64,000 bases of DNA from Eukaryota sp. TZLM1-RC. Its lineage: Eukaryota > Metamonada: BaSk clade. This document shows positions 55,012 through 63,249 of this stretch, one piece after another. Each line of letters starts with the position of its first letter. Position 1 is the stretch's first letter. The notes below the pieces were generated by a model. The model saw nothing but the letters and a program-made list of their open reading frames with translations, was not told the DNA's origin and made no database searches. The stretch spans positions 434,001 to 498,000 of the forward strand of contig JAUPSS010000001.1 of the NCBI GenBank assembly GCA_040285825.1. Reading direction: 5' to 3'. A program made the position numbers and the translations under genes.

Positions 55012-56058
55012 CTACACAGCTTCTTCATGTTCCCCAATCCCTGCACTCATTAAGTTCTTCATGTCTTCACTAATAGAAGAAAATGGTAAAGATCCCCCTG
55101 TTTCAGCATCAATCCTTCCTGCTAGTTCCTCCATAATCTGCAGTGTGACTGGACCACAGACAGACATAACAGGCTTCCCGTCAATTGTATGAATGGGGCG
55201 AATCAATTGCGAAGTACTTGTTAGGAAAGCTTCCTCGGCATGACTTAGACTCCATAGTGATAAAGGTTCATGATCGTTGACAGGAATACCAAAGGATTCA
55301 CCAATTTCCAGAACTAGAGAACGAAGCATACCAGGTACTACTCCAGTATGGGGTCCTGCAGGTGGCGTATGAAGCTCTCCATTAATGAAGGCAAATACAT
55401 TGGCAAAAGTGGCCTGTGAAACGTTTCCATTGCTGTCTACAAACAGTGCATCGTCACAGTGTTGCTGTTGAGCGGCTCTCAGTGCTTGAATGTTTGGTAA
55501 CAACTGACAGCTCTTTATATCAGATCTAGCCCAACGATCGTCCTCTGCAGTGAGCAGATTAAATCCTTCCACAATCTCGGCAACACTTGGAAGTCTTGAG
55601 GGTAGACATTCAATAACAAGTGTTGGTGTTAGTACAGCAGGGGCGTTCTCTACTCCATAATTACCAGGAGTTGAACAGAGACGGACAAAGCAATCAGACA
55701 CATTGTTACGTGAAACTACACTCCTTACAGCTTGCATGAGCCTGGAACAATCAAGAGGTAGTGGGACGCCAATGCTTCTGCTGGTTTCAATGAACCTCTT
55801 ACAGTGATCTGACAGTTGAAAGGGTTGACCATTGCGGAACAGCACACTTTCGTAACATCCTGCACCATGAGTGAAGCCTAGGTCATGATAGGGAGATACC
55901 TCGTCTTCTGACTTTACTAAGCCATCAATGAAACAGTATCGAAAAGCAGTGACCTTGGATTGTTGTTTGGCAGAATCAGACCAGCCTCTAGTTGGAAATT
56001 CTTTGACTTGCTGTTCTTGTGCTCCTAATAAAGGTTCTTGTGCTCCAGTTGTCGACAT
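55012..56058 (-). CDS. PLP-dependent class IV aminotransferase (D-amino-acid aminotransferase-like)
   Basis: A 348-aa intronless protein with the fold-type IV layout: SPYHDLGFTHGAGCYESVLF (55-74), HCKRFIETSRSIGVPLP, and the PLP-lysine motif RWARSDIKSCQLLPN (K182). NVSQATFANVFAF follows, then VVPGMLRSLVLEIGESFGIP and EEAFLTSTSQLIRPI with IDGKPV. The RxxxDIKS-LL and VFLTSTS boxes are closest to D-alanine/D-amino-acid aminotransferases, more than to BCAT or aminodeoxychorismate lyase. The residue contacting the PLP ring nitrogen is normally Glu in 'VTEGxxSN'; here it is Gln (Q215). The N-terminal ~30 residues are extra and Gln-rich without a clear targeting signal. The substrate cannot be fixed from sequence. 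Divergent from PDCD5, 350 bp away. Confidence 0.8.
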   Translation of the reverse strand: MSTTGAQEPLLGAQEQQVKEFPTRGWSDSAKQQSKVTAFRYCFIDGLVKSEDEVSPYHDLGFTHGAGCYESVLFRNGQPFQLSDHCKRFIETSRSIGVPLPLDCSRLMQAVRSVVSRNNVSDCFVRLCSTPGNYGVENAPAVLTPTLVIECLPSRLPSVAEIVEGFNLLTAEDDRWARSDIKSCQLLPNIQALRAAQQQHCDDALFVDSNGNVSQATFANVFAFINGELHTPPAGPHTGVVPGMLRSLVLEIGESFGIPVNDHEPLSLWSLSHAEEAFLTSTSQLIRPIHTIDGKPVMSVCGPVTLQIMEELAGRIDAETGGSLPFSSISEDMKNLMSAGIGEHEEAV

Positions 56059-56407
56059 GTGTATGAATGTGGTTTTATTCAGAAAATTTACAGTAGGTGA
56101 AATCCGAAAGTCAACAGATAAGTGACGTCACCAACACTATACTTGTCCCTTGGAGGAGAACGGAAATGACTGTTAAACTTCAAAGCCAAAAGATTCATCA
56201 GCAGGAGGAGATTCTCCGACCAAAGACTTTGTTCAAAGATTCATAATCATATTGAGATATGTAACAATCCATTTTGCTCTCATTTAGATTTAAAAACGAT
56301 TCTTTACGGGTGCACAAGTAGATTATTAACCCTTAAAATGTGATGATTACTATACTAAGTTAAAATGTTTTTTCAAAATGGTGTTTTTTCTCTTTCTTTT
56401 ACTTAGT

Positions 56408-56773
56408 ATGAGTTTTTCTGCTGAACAACTGGCCCAAATCCAAAACCAAGGTGTACCCCAGCAACAGTCTGCCCAAGATGAGAAACAGCAACAAGCTGAG
56501 GAACAACGCAGACAGCTCCTTTCTTCTATACTAGAGTCAGACGCCCGAGAAAGACTTAACCGTATTGCCCTAGTTAAGCCAGAGAAGGCACGTCAGTTAG
56601 AGAACACTATCCTCCATTTGTGTCAGACGAACAAGCATGTAGGAACATTTGGAGACAACAAGTTGGTACAACTTCTTGAACAACTTGACCAAAAGAATGA
56701 GACTAAGATAAATATCAAACGTCGTCCTGTTTTTGAGGAGGATGACCTTGGAGATTTGGATGAACTTCTCTAG
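56408..56773 (+). CDS. PDCD5: PDCD5 family DNA-binding protein
   Basis: From MSFSAEQLAQIQ the protein has a Gln-rich helix. The family core follows: LLSSILESDARERLNRIALV (about residues 36-55), KPEKARQLENTIL, GDNKLVQLLEQL, and KINIKRRPVFEEDDLGDLDE with an acidic end. Length (121 aa) and order match PDCD5/TFAR19. These are nuclear proteins linked to TIP60 and CCT chaperonin in animals; archaea also have them. An in-frame ATG at 56378 would add a hydrophobic MVFFLFLLLS, out of place for this family, so I start at 56408. Convergent with SmE, stops 119 bp apart. AATAAA lies about 25 bp past the stop. Confidence 0.88.
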   Translation: MSFSAEQLAQIQNQGVPQQQSAQDEKQQQAEEQRRQLLSSILESDARERLNRIALVKPEKARQLENTILHLCQTNKHVGTFGDNKLVQLLEQLDQKNETKINIKRRPVFEEDDLGDLDELL

Positions 56774-56892
56774 GTTTTGGATTGTCTATGTGTAATGTAA
56801 TAAAGCTGTGAAGATAAATCTTGGATGCATTTTATGAATATATCCGTTTAAACTTGTAAATCAAATAAAAGACAAATTCCACTCGTAAACAA

Positions 56893-57215
56893 CTACTGAC
56901 TCATTGCATTTGGTGCAGGAAATACTGCAGATATATTGTCTCCTTTGAGAAGGATGCTGCCTAGAATTTTGCGAGTTTGTTTCTTCACATTCAGTTCTTC
57001 AGCATCCTGTAAAACAATGTTCATAAACTCATCAAATCCTGATATAACGCCTTCTATCCTGAGATCTTTATTTTCGTATAACATAAACTGTACTCGAGCT
57101 TTCTGGAATAAGAATAGAAAAAGAAGCAAACTTCTGTGAAAAAGCGGAACAGAACTTTGATCGGACTTATCATAGAAGGAGGAAGAGGCTGTGATGCTTT
57201 TGCAGCGGAAGACAT
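56893..57215 (-). CDS. SNRPE: Spliceosomal Sm protein E (two exons)
   Basis: Exons 57215-57132 and 57102-56893 encode 97 aa. Exon 1 ends ISPIKVLFRFFTE and exon 2 begins KARVQFMLYENKDLRIEGVI. The splice aligns with SmE ([26 protein letters not shown]) without a gap. Sm1 continues GFDEFMNIVLQDAEEL and Sm2 is ILGSILLKGDNISAVF (G-D-N). SmE is part of the heptameric ring on U snRNAs in the nucleus. Without splicing the frame does not join. The gene is divergent from the WD-like gene with only about 74 bp between starts. Confidence 0.92.
57103..57131 (-). other. 29-nt GT-AG intron in SmE
   Basis: On the minus strand it begins GTTTGC, is almost all pyrimidine, and ends TTATTCCAG. It is 29 nt and phase 0. 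Its length is 2 mod 3, so its removal is needed to keep the frame. Protein alignment across the joint is gapless. There is no obvious branch-site A more than a few bases from the acceptor. Confidence 0.85.
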
Positions 57216-57289
57216 GGTTTGTGGAAGTATGTGATGTAGGTGAAAGTGGGTTACCTTCACATTCAAATCCTATCCACCCCAAATATCTC
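57216..57289. promoter_or_regulatory. Compact bidirectional promoter between SmE and the WD-like gene
   Basis: Only 74 bp separate the two chosen start codons on opposite strands, so both promoters and 5' leaders must lie here or overlap the coding ends. No TATA box is seen. Confidence 0.45.
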
Positions 57290-59365
57290 ATGCTGGATCC
57301 ACTCATTCAGACCCTCGACTCCCTTATTCACAGCCTATCCACACAGCTTGCTGAAGTGGATCGTTTGTCTGATATCCCTGAAGATTTTGAACATTGTTTG
57401 GCCAGCTTCAATACTGCTTTTACTGAGCTTTTATCTAATCTCTCTTCTGTTCGTCTCGCAGACAGCTTGCGAGAACTATCTAAGACAGCTCACAATGCTG
57501 CCTTACAAGTTGATAGAACCCAACAGAAGCTTCAACACACCATCAATGCTTCCATAAGAGAGGCTAACTTCCACTCAGACAAGGTCTCCTCCTTTTCCAA
57601 TCATTCTAACAAGACTAAACTTAGATTAACTCTTTCTGAACTCAACGAGCTTTCAAAAGAAGCTTGCTCAACCAACACTTCAGAAACCAAACCTCTTGTT
57701 TCAAGGATTATTAAAACAATTGAAAGAGTTAATGAAGAACACGATGTTGATTGTAGCATTAATACCACGTTGACCGATAACTCAAAAAATGTATCTAAAT
57801 TAAGCAACATTTTAGCTAACGGTCAGGACACGTTAGAAAAGTTTACGACCATCGACACTGTAATCAATGAATTCAATCAATCACTTTCCGATTTCACGGT
57901 CGATAACCTTGAATCAATCTCTTCCTCGCTAACCCGACTAACATCTTCCTTTTCTTGTACCACTTCTTCTCAACTTTCTTCTTCTGATCTTGAATGTAAG
58001 TGTGGTGGCTCTGACTGTTGTATTTTCAAAAGTAGAGCAATAGCATATGAAACAATGCTGATTAGTCATCGAACCAAGACAGTTTTTAATTGTGAAGAAT
58101 GCAAGTCGCTACGACAGAAACTTGCCGAGTTCAGAGTCAAGGTCAAAAATAGAAAAAGTTTTGTAAAGTCAACACCGCCACGTTTGCCATCACGTCATCA
58201 GACACGTCCAGATTCCTCACTTTCACTTACCTCACCCTGTTTACGGAGGTCTTCACCAACTCCACTTATAACAACCGCACAAGAGCAGACACCAGTAGAC
58301 AAAAGTCAACGAGAAGTCAAGAAAATTCAAGAGATGGAGGCTCATAATTACCCAATCAGGAAGGTGGTTTCCGTTTATTCAACTAGTCAATTCTTTGTGA
58401 TTACTGTTGACGTCATGGGAAATCTGAGGGTGTGGGTCAGAAATATGGATCAAAATCAAGATAGTCTTGTGAATTCCAACGACTCTGATGAAATTGGAAC
58501 TAATAACAGATCTTTTGAGTTTTTTTCTGAGGTAAATAACCTGGGAAACGTGTCAAATATTGCAGTCGTGGAGGTCAATCAAACCTTACTAGTTGCCGTA
58601 TCCATAAATAGTAACACAATCAAACTACTATCAATCACAATCAACTCTGATCCTCAATCAGAACTGATTGGAACTGTTGTTCCTGACGATGGTTCAGTCA
58701 TTTCACTTGCTTTTGAATCGTCCTTGGATGTTTACCCTAGATTAATTTGTGGAATGTACCAAAAACTACTTTTTCTTCGGACAGATCCTAATAATATTGA
58801 TGACGTTTTAACTGTTTCGAGAACCTTTTTCGATCACCAGGCCATGTCTTTTACCTCTTTGCAATGTTTTGGCCAAATAGTTGCTGCAGTTTCCACTTCA
58901 AGTGTTTCGTTATTTGATCTCAGAACTCCTTCTGCTGATCCAAGTCATAGGTTAATGTTTGGTCAAGGATCTTCTCCTTTGGTTGTTAAGAATCTTGATT
59001 CGTCGACTAATGCTTTGCTCTCAGTTGTGATGAGAGGTGATAGATTTTCAGATTTGAAAATTTTAGAGAAAAATTTCGATGTTCAGACATCTAGGTCTGT
59101 TTTAACTAAGGTTTTACCATTTAAATCTATCCCAAAGTTTTATTTCCGGACCCCTTCATTAGATAACACTGGAGGTGTTGGTAATGTCCTATGTGTAAAC
59201 TCTCAAGGCAATGTTCTTTACCATTGTGTAGATTATGGAGATAAGTTTGGCGTTTTGTCCAAAACTAGTTTTTCTTTCAACGTAGCTGATTTAATTGTCT
59301 CTTCTTTCGGGAATTTTGTGGTAGTAATAACTATGGATGGTAAATTGTTGGTCTATTCATTGTAG
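57290..59365 (+). CDS. Coiled-coil and WD40-like beta-propeller protein, function unknown
   Basis: I chose the ATG at 57290 (MLDPLIQTLDSLIHSL); an upstream ATG at 57191 would lie inside SmE exon 1. The 691-aa protein has a helical, coiled-coil-prone N-terminal ~200 residues, and a Cys-rich patch (ECKCGGSDCCIF...FNCEECKSL, about 231-270) that could bind zinc. A basic Ser/Pro linker follows, then from about residue 355 repeated beta-strand blocks of WD type, such as FFVITVDVMGNLRVWV and SSVSLFDLRTP. Helices followed by a propeller are common in scaffold proteins of cilia, kinetochores or vesicle coats. I cannot assign a family. Confidence 0.7.
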   Translation: MLDPLIQTLDSLIHSLSTQLAEVDRLSDIPEDFEHCLASFNTAFTELLSNLSSVRLADSLRELSKTAHNAALQVDRTQQKLQHTINASIREANFHSDKVSSFSNHSNKTKLRLTLSELNELSKEACSTNTSETKPLVSRIIKTIERVNEEHDVDCSINTTLTDNSKNVSKLSNILANGQDTLEKFTTIDTVINEFNQSLSDFTVDNLESISSSLTRLTSSFSCTTSSQLSSSDLECKCGGSDCCIFKSRAIAYETMLISHRTKTVFNCEECKSLRQKLAEFRVKVKNRKSFVKSTPPRLPSRHQTRPDSSLSLTSPCLRRSSPTPLITTAQEQTPVDKSQREVKKIQEMEAHNYPIRKVVSVYSTSQFFVITVDVMGNLRVWVRNMDQNQDSLVNSNDSDEIGTNNRSFEFFSEVNNLGNVSNIAVVEVNQTLLVAVSINSNTIKLLSITINSDPQSELIGTVVPDDGSVISLAFESSLDVYPRLICGMYQKLLFLRTDPNNIDDVLTVSRTFFDHQAMSFTSLQCFGQIVAAVSTSSVSLFDLRTPSADPSHRLMFGQGSSPLVVKNLDSSTNALLSVVMRGDRFSDLKILEKNFDVQTSRSVLTKVLPFKSIPKFYFRTPSLDNTGGVGNVLCVNSQGNVLYHCVDYGDKFGVLSKTSFSFNVADLIVSSFGNFVVVITMDGKLLVYSL

Positions 59366-59703
59366 AGAAAATAGAGCAGGTTTTAATAACTATTTCATTT
59401 ATTTGCAGAACTAAATAAAATAAATAAAAAATAATAATAAATAAAATAGGTTCATGTCCAATAGGACAACATAGATTGGCCTAGATTGAATAAATTTTGA
59501 TTTAAGTTTTTCTTTCTGTATTCATTCCACAGTTCTTATCTTTATGTTATTGGAATTCCGACCAAAGCTGCTTCTCGTTCTTTTTTCTATAGGCAAATCA
59601 TTTGGTCTGTTGTTGTATTTCCAATTCTACAATTTCGCTATTATTTGCATCACCAAATACAAATTGGTGTTTGTGTCACCAATTTTGATTTCTAATATAA
59701 TGC
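59366..59703. other. Spacer between the WD-like gene and element G
   Basis: Contains AATAAA-rich sequence just after the WD-like stop (59407-59445). On the minus strand it holds the continuation of element G beyond the protease, without readable RT motifs. No gene is seen. Confidence 0.45.
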
Positions 59704-60723
59704 TCAATCATTTGAGATTGTGGAATGCCCAAAATCATTACCTAAGTCTGATTTATTACTCAATTGTTCAATGAATCTAATTGGTTGACAAATTCTATTA
59801 TCGAACTCACATTCAGCATTTAAGATGGTGCGATGTTCGCGATCCAACTCAATATTAAAACCGTGCTCCGTGCGTAGCCCCAAGGTTTGTAATAAGTCTC
59901 TTCCGATCAAAAAATTATTGGTAACAGGAATGATCTGAAATTCGATCCTTAAAAACACTTGAGTGGCCAAGCTACCCACATTTAGAGCAAGAACACCACT
60001 TGCACATCCCGGGGTCGTGGAGCGAATACCATTTGCCGATAAGTATTCGACAGTCTTATTGTCATTAACTGTCATATTACATTTAGAGGCTAAATCCATT
60101 GATAATGCTGAAAATGCAGCTCCGTTATCAATTTCGCCTTGTACTTCCACGTTATTTATGGTGCAGGTTAACCAAAGTTCCCCGTTAGAACTTTCTTGGT
60201 CCTCTGCTACCCTGGATAGTCTAACACTGTGGATGGAACCCACAGGATTGGATGACTCTCTAAATCTTTTTAATGGATTTAGGTGATTATAATTCGAATC
60301 TGTTTTGCTCATTTTATAAATGGATTTGATTGAATTATTTGTAAGGTTATTGTTAAAAGATGTATAATCATCTGATTTATTACTACTACTTTTACGTTTT
60401 CTATCACGTCTTTCACCTCCTTGACGCTTTTTCGAACCAGGTCTTCCCACTAATTTAAAACATTTCTCTTCAGGATGTTTATTGGTTTTACATAAGTTAC
60501 ACCATTGCTCTGAAGGGATGGGTCGACTGCTTACTCTAGGGTTCTTAAAAGGACCTTTTGACTGGCTTCGTCCTTTTTGCGCAGGAGCGTGAGCACCAAA
60601 AGCTGTTCTTATCAAATTCATGTATTTGATCGAGGATTCAAGGCTATTGACCTTGTTAACAAATGCGCTACCTAAATCGTAGATCGCATCGCCCAGTTTC
60701 TCGTTGCTCGAATCATGTGTCCA
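59704..60723 (-). pseudogene. Nucleocapsid zinc knuckle and aspartic protease of element G
   Basis: After the TGA at 60724 the frame is open: WTHDSSNEKLGDAIYDLG, then the CCHC knuckle CNLCKTNKHPEEKC (about 60489-60448) and a Lys/Arg-rich patch. The protease region reads GEIDNGAAFSALSMDLAS, with DNGA where D(S/T)GA is usual, then FLIGRDLLQTLGL. The Asp is kept but the neighbouring Ser/Thr is Asn, which may impair catalysis. It ends at a TGA near 59704 without entering RT. Confidence 0.75.
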
Positions 60724-60828
60724 TCAATTGATTGTTTGTTTTGTCGTTAATAGTTTCGAGAAATCTCTTTGCTGGGTAGACGACAGACGGATTACCATCC
60801 GTTCCAGGCATAATTGTAGAGCGTCGAA

Positions 60829-63147
60829 TTATATGATCTGCTCTATGAAGGCTGTCCATGAAGATTCAGCAGTCATTCTGCGACTGATCTCAGGTGGTCT
60901 TACAGACCTTAAAGCCTTCTCAACATCGGTAGGGTATTTGTACTGGGTGCTGAGTAGCAAATATTCCCAGATTTCGGCGTCAGATGGGTTGTTGCCTAAC
61001 ACGTTTGTTCGGCCTCCATAAAAACTCTGCCATTCTGCGATGACCTTACCCTCGATCATAAATCTCAAATACAAGGGGTCCACTTCGAAGAACATAGATC
61101 TAACGAAGTCGTACTGATGAACAGGTTGACCGTATTTGGTGATCGGCGTAAATGCTCTGGTGGGTCCATCGCGATCCCTAACTGTTTTAGCCCAATTGCC
61201 AAAGTTAAGAACGAAGTCGAAGATCTTCTTGGCGTCAAACGCTTCATTTAACTTAACTAGACATCTGAGTTTGTTGTCTATTCTTTTCCTCAATTTCTCC
61301 TCGTCTGTTACAGGAGTTCTATAAAGACCGAGGGTGTCGACGAGAGAATCTCTAGAAGCATTCGTTCCTTGGGGTTGCGTGGGTATAGATGATTTTGTAA
61401 CAGATGCTTGTGTAGGAGTTGCTTCACAAGAAGCTCTCCTAGATGCCAGAGGCCCTACAAAAGGTGTACTAAATAGGTTCATATTCCTCTCTTCTGAAGG
61501 CAATGTTTCGCCCAACTTAATGATAAATCTTGTCTTAGGAGGTTCCTCCTGCACATGTACAGTCTGGGCTGGTGGCCTTAAATCCACCCAATCTGGTGCA
61601 TCTTTAGATTCTCTAGGGACCCCTGCTAGTTTATGATCATATGGAAGGCAACTGCTCTTTATTAAGACATTCTCAAAAACATTTTGGTCGGGCCAGCTAT
61701 CAACCCATGCCTTAAGTTTTGCCATCCATGCATCAGGGTATACTAGTTTTAACTTGTTGGGGCCAACACGTTGCTCTTTCAATTCAATTACCCTTGTGCC
61801 TATTTCTCTAATATAGGACTCTTTGGTATGAAATTGAAGGGTGTCACCTCGAGATTCATCGAATCTGCCCCCAAGCATAATAAAAATGTCCGCAATGGAA
61901 TCTTTTGGGTGTACATTCTCCACTAGGAAATGCCTTACGACGCCTCTAAGGTTTCTACCTTGTTGATTATGAGGGTACATCTTAGCTATCCAAAATAGTC
62001 TGTCGTAAGCTTCTTGATTTCCACTGAAATATATTTTGTGGTCATCAATTGCATCCCTATGCCATTTGGCAGGCCTGGGAGTAGCAGCTTGATATTTTGA
62101 ACGAGGTGCGCTAAAATAGCAATCCTCGACTGCACTCATTCCACACGAGACTGCCGAATAGGTAAGATCATCCAATCTCTTCAAAAGATTTGGACTCTGA
62201 TCATAACTCTCGTAGACGACGTCGTCAAGTGTTTTGCCGTGGGCTTCCCCAAAGAGGAAGGGCCAACGTTTCGCTAAACAGTCACGTCGGACCTTCTCAC
62301 ATTCGGCTGGGTCTAGTTCTCTCGCAAGACGCTCTGACTCATTCTCAGCCATTTTTAATAATTCGTCATCACTCCAATCCATTACATCTTCGGGAGGATT
62401 GGCGATGAGGTCCAATAAGAAATCTCTAGCTACAGCCTCAACTGCCTTTGCTAATTTCCTTCGGTAAGGACCCTGAGAAGTCCTTTCCGTAGATGGGAAA
62501 CTAGGAGTTGGATTAGGAGGATTGGGTGTATGAGGTGGTTCATCATCGCTCTCATCCCCCCTCCTGCTGTAGTTCTGATTAAGAGATCCTCTGGAATCAC
62601 TTTGAGGTTCCTCACTTGAGCTGATGTCAGAAGTAGGTGAGGAGGGAGTTTTACGTGAGGAGCTAGTCGTAGACTGTTGCTCGCCTTCGCCTCCTTTACC
62701 TGCTGTACAAGCGTCAGATTTATTACTTACAACAAACGCTTTGAATCTCCGTTGCTCGCTCGGAGTGAGAAAACTCTTCCTACAAGGAAGGAGCTCCGAG
62801 GAGTTATTGGGATATGTGTACAGTTCTGTCACATCCACAACGTGGTTACCTCTCTCCTTATTAGGGAGGTGACTTCCTGTCTGGGAGGAAGGACTCTCCT
62901 CAGTGTGAAGTTCATTCTCCTTATTGGGGAGGTGGCTTTCTTTCTGAGAGGCAAGGCTCTTCTCAGCGGAAAGCTCACTCTCCTTAGGAGGATTACTCTT
63001 CCCGAAGGAAGGATTACTCTCTGGAGGATTACTCACCGTGGGTGGTGGATTGTTCTCCTTCAAAGAAGGGACATTACTCTTCCTCAGAGAGGAAGGAGGG
63101 TTATCATTGTGGCTTTTCAGGCCATTAATTAATGATGCTTTATCCAT
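60829..63147 (-). CDS. Gag-like protein of element G
   Basis: The first ATG is 63147 (MDKASLINGL). About 772 aa. The N-terminal 110 residues are Pro/Ser/Asn/Glu rich with an imperfect ~21-aa duplication (KESELSAEKSLASQKESHLPN-like, then KENELHTEESPSSQ-like). A long Ser/Thr linker precedes a mostly helical region: ALDFLLDLI-like, EAYDRLFWIAKMYPHNQQ, RFDESRGDTLQFHTKE. The C-terminal portion (YDFVRSMFFEVDPLYLRF, NPSDAEIWEYLLLSTQ) has the capsid-like helical pattern also seen in element A Gag. The assignment rests on position and general character. An uninterrupted 2.3-kb frame suggests recent origin. Confidence 0.65.
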   Translation of the reverse strand: MDKASLINGLKSHNDNPPSSLRKSNVPSLKENNPPPTVSNPPESNPSFGKSNPPKESELSAEKSLASQKESHLPNKENELHTEESPSSQTGSHLPNKERGNHVVDVTELYTYPNNSSELLPCRKSFLTPSEQRRFKAFVVSNKSDACTAGKGGEGEQQSTTSSSRKTPSSPTSDISSSEEPQSDSRGSLNQNYSRRGDESDDEPPHTPNPPNPTPSFPSTERTSQGPYRRKLAKAVEAVARDFLLDLIANPPEDVMDWSDDELLKMAENESERLARELDPAECEKVRRDCLAKRWPFLFGEAHGKTLDDVVYESYDQSPNLLKRLDDLTYSAVSCGMSAVEDCYFSAPRSKYQAATPRPAKWHRDAIDDHKIYFSGNQEAYDRLFWIAKMYPHNQQGRNLRGVVRHFLVENVHPKDSIADIFIMLGGRFDESRGDTLQFHTKESYIREIGTRVIELKEQRVGPNKLKLVYPDAWMAKLKAWVDSWPDQNVFENVLIKSSCLPYDHKLAGVPRESKDAPDWVDLRPPAQTVHVQEEPPKTRFIIKLGETLPSEERNMNLFSTPFVGPLASRRASCEATPTQASVTKSSIPTQPQGTNASRDSLVDTLGLYRTPVTDEEKLRKRIDNKLRCLVKLNEAFDAKKIFDFVLNFGNWAKTVRDRDGPTRAFTPITKYGQPVHQYDFVRSMFFEVDPLYLRFMIEGKVIAEWQSFYGGRTNVLGNNPSDAEIWEYLLLSTQYKYPTDVEKALRSVRPPEISRRMTAESSWTAFIEQII

Positions 63148-63249
63148 ATATGATAACAAAGAATAAGGAATAATTTATTAGAATTTCACCGGCCCTTATA
63201 AAGGCCATCACTAGTGAACTATGTTATATAAACATAAATGTACTAGACT
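63148..63249 (-). other. Junction between pol debris and element G gag leader
   Basis: About 100 bp hold the presumed leader of element G gag. There is no complete LTR with TG...CA ends, so the 5' LTR and most of integrase have been lost by deletion, or the pol relic recombined directly into the leader. Confidence 0.35.

Larger units (their letters stand above)
59704..63147 (-). mobile_element. Ty3/gypsy-like element G: gag and nucleocapsid-protease, pol missing
   Basis: A minus-strand gag (63147-60829) and a zinc-knuckle/protease frame (to 59704) are in the same reading frame. They are separated by two in-frame stops, TAA at 60829-60831 and TGA at 60724-60726. RT and later domains are absent because the element ends about 340 bp before the WD-like gene. 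The proteins are only distantly similar to element A. Immediately upstream (63250-64000) lies the pol tail of a different element. Confidence 0.85.

Noticed and set aside
54840-55073. Plus-strand 77-codon frame (FDEFFEEMKCFDIFVNF...)
   Set aside because: It lies antisense to the two-exon minus-strand gene and runs into the 3' end of the aminotransferase gene; no motif.
57191-57289. ATG at 57191 as start of the WD-like gene
   Set aside because: It lies within SmE exon 1 on the opposite strand; the leader it would add has no domain character.
56893-57306. SmE as a single 137-codon exon with a longer N-terminus
   Set aside because: The N-terminal 68 residues match nothing, whereas splicing 29 nt restores a gapless SmE alignment.
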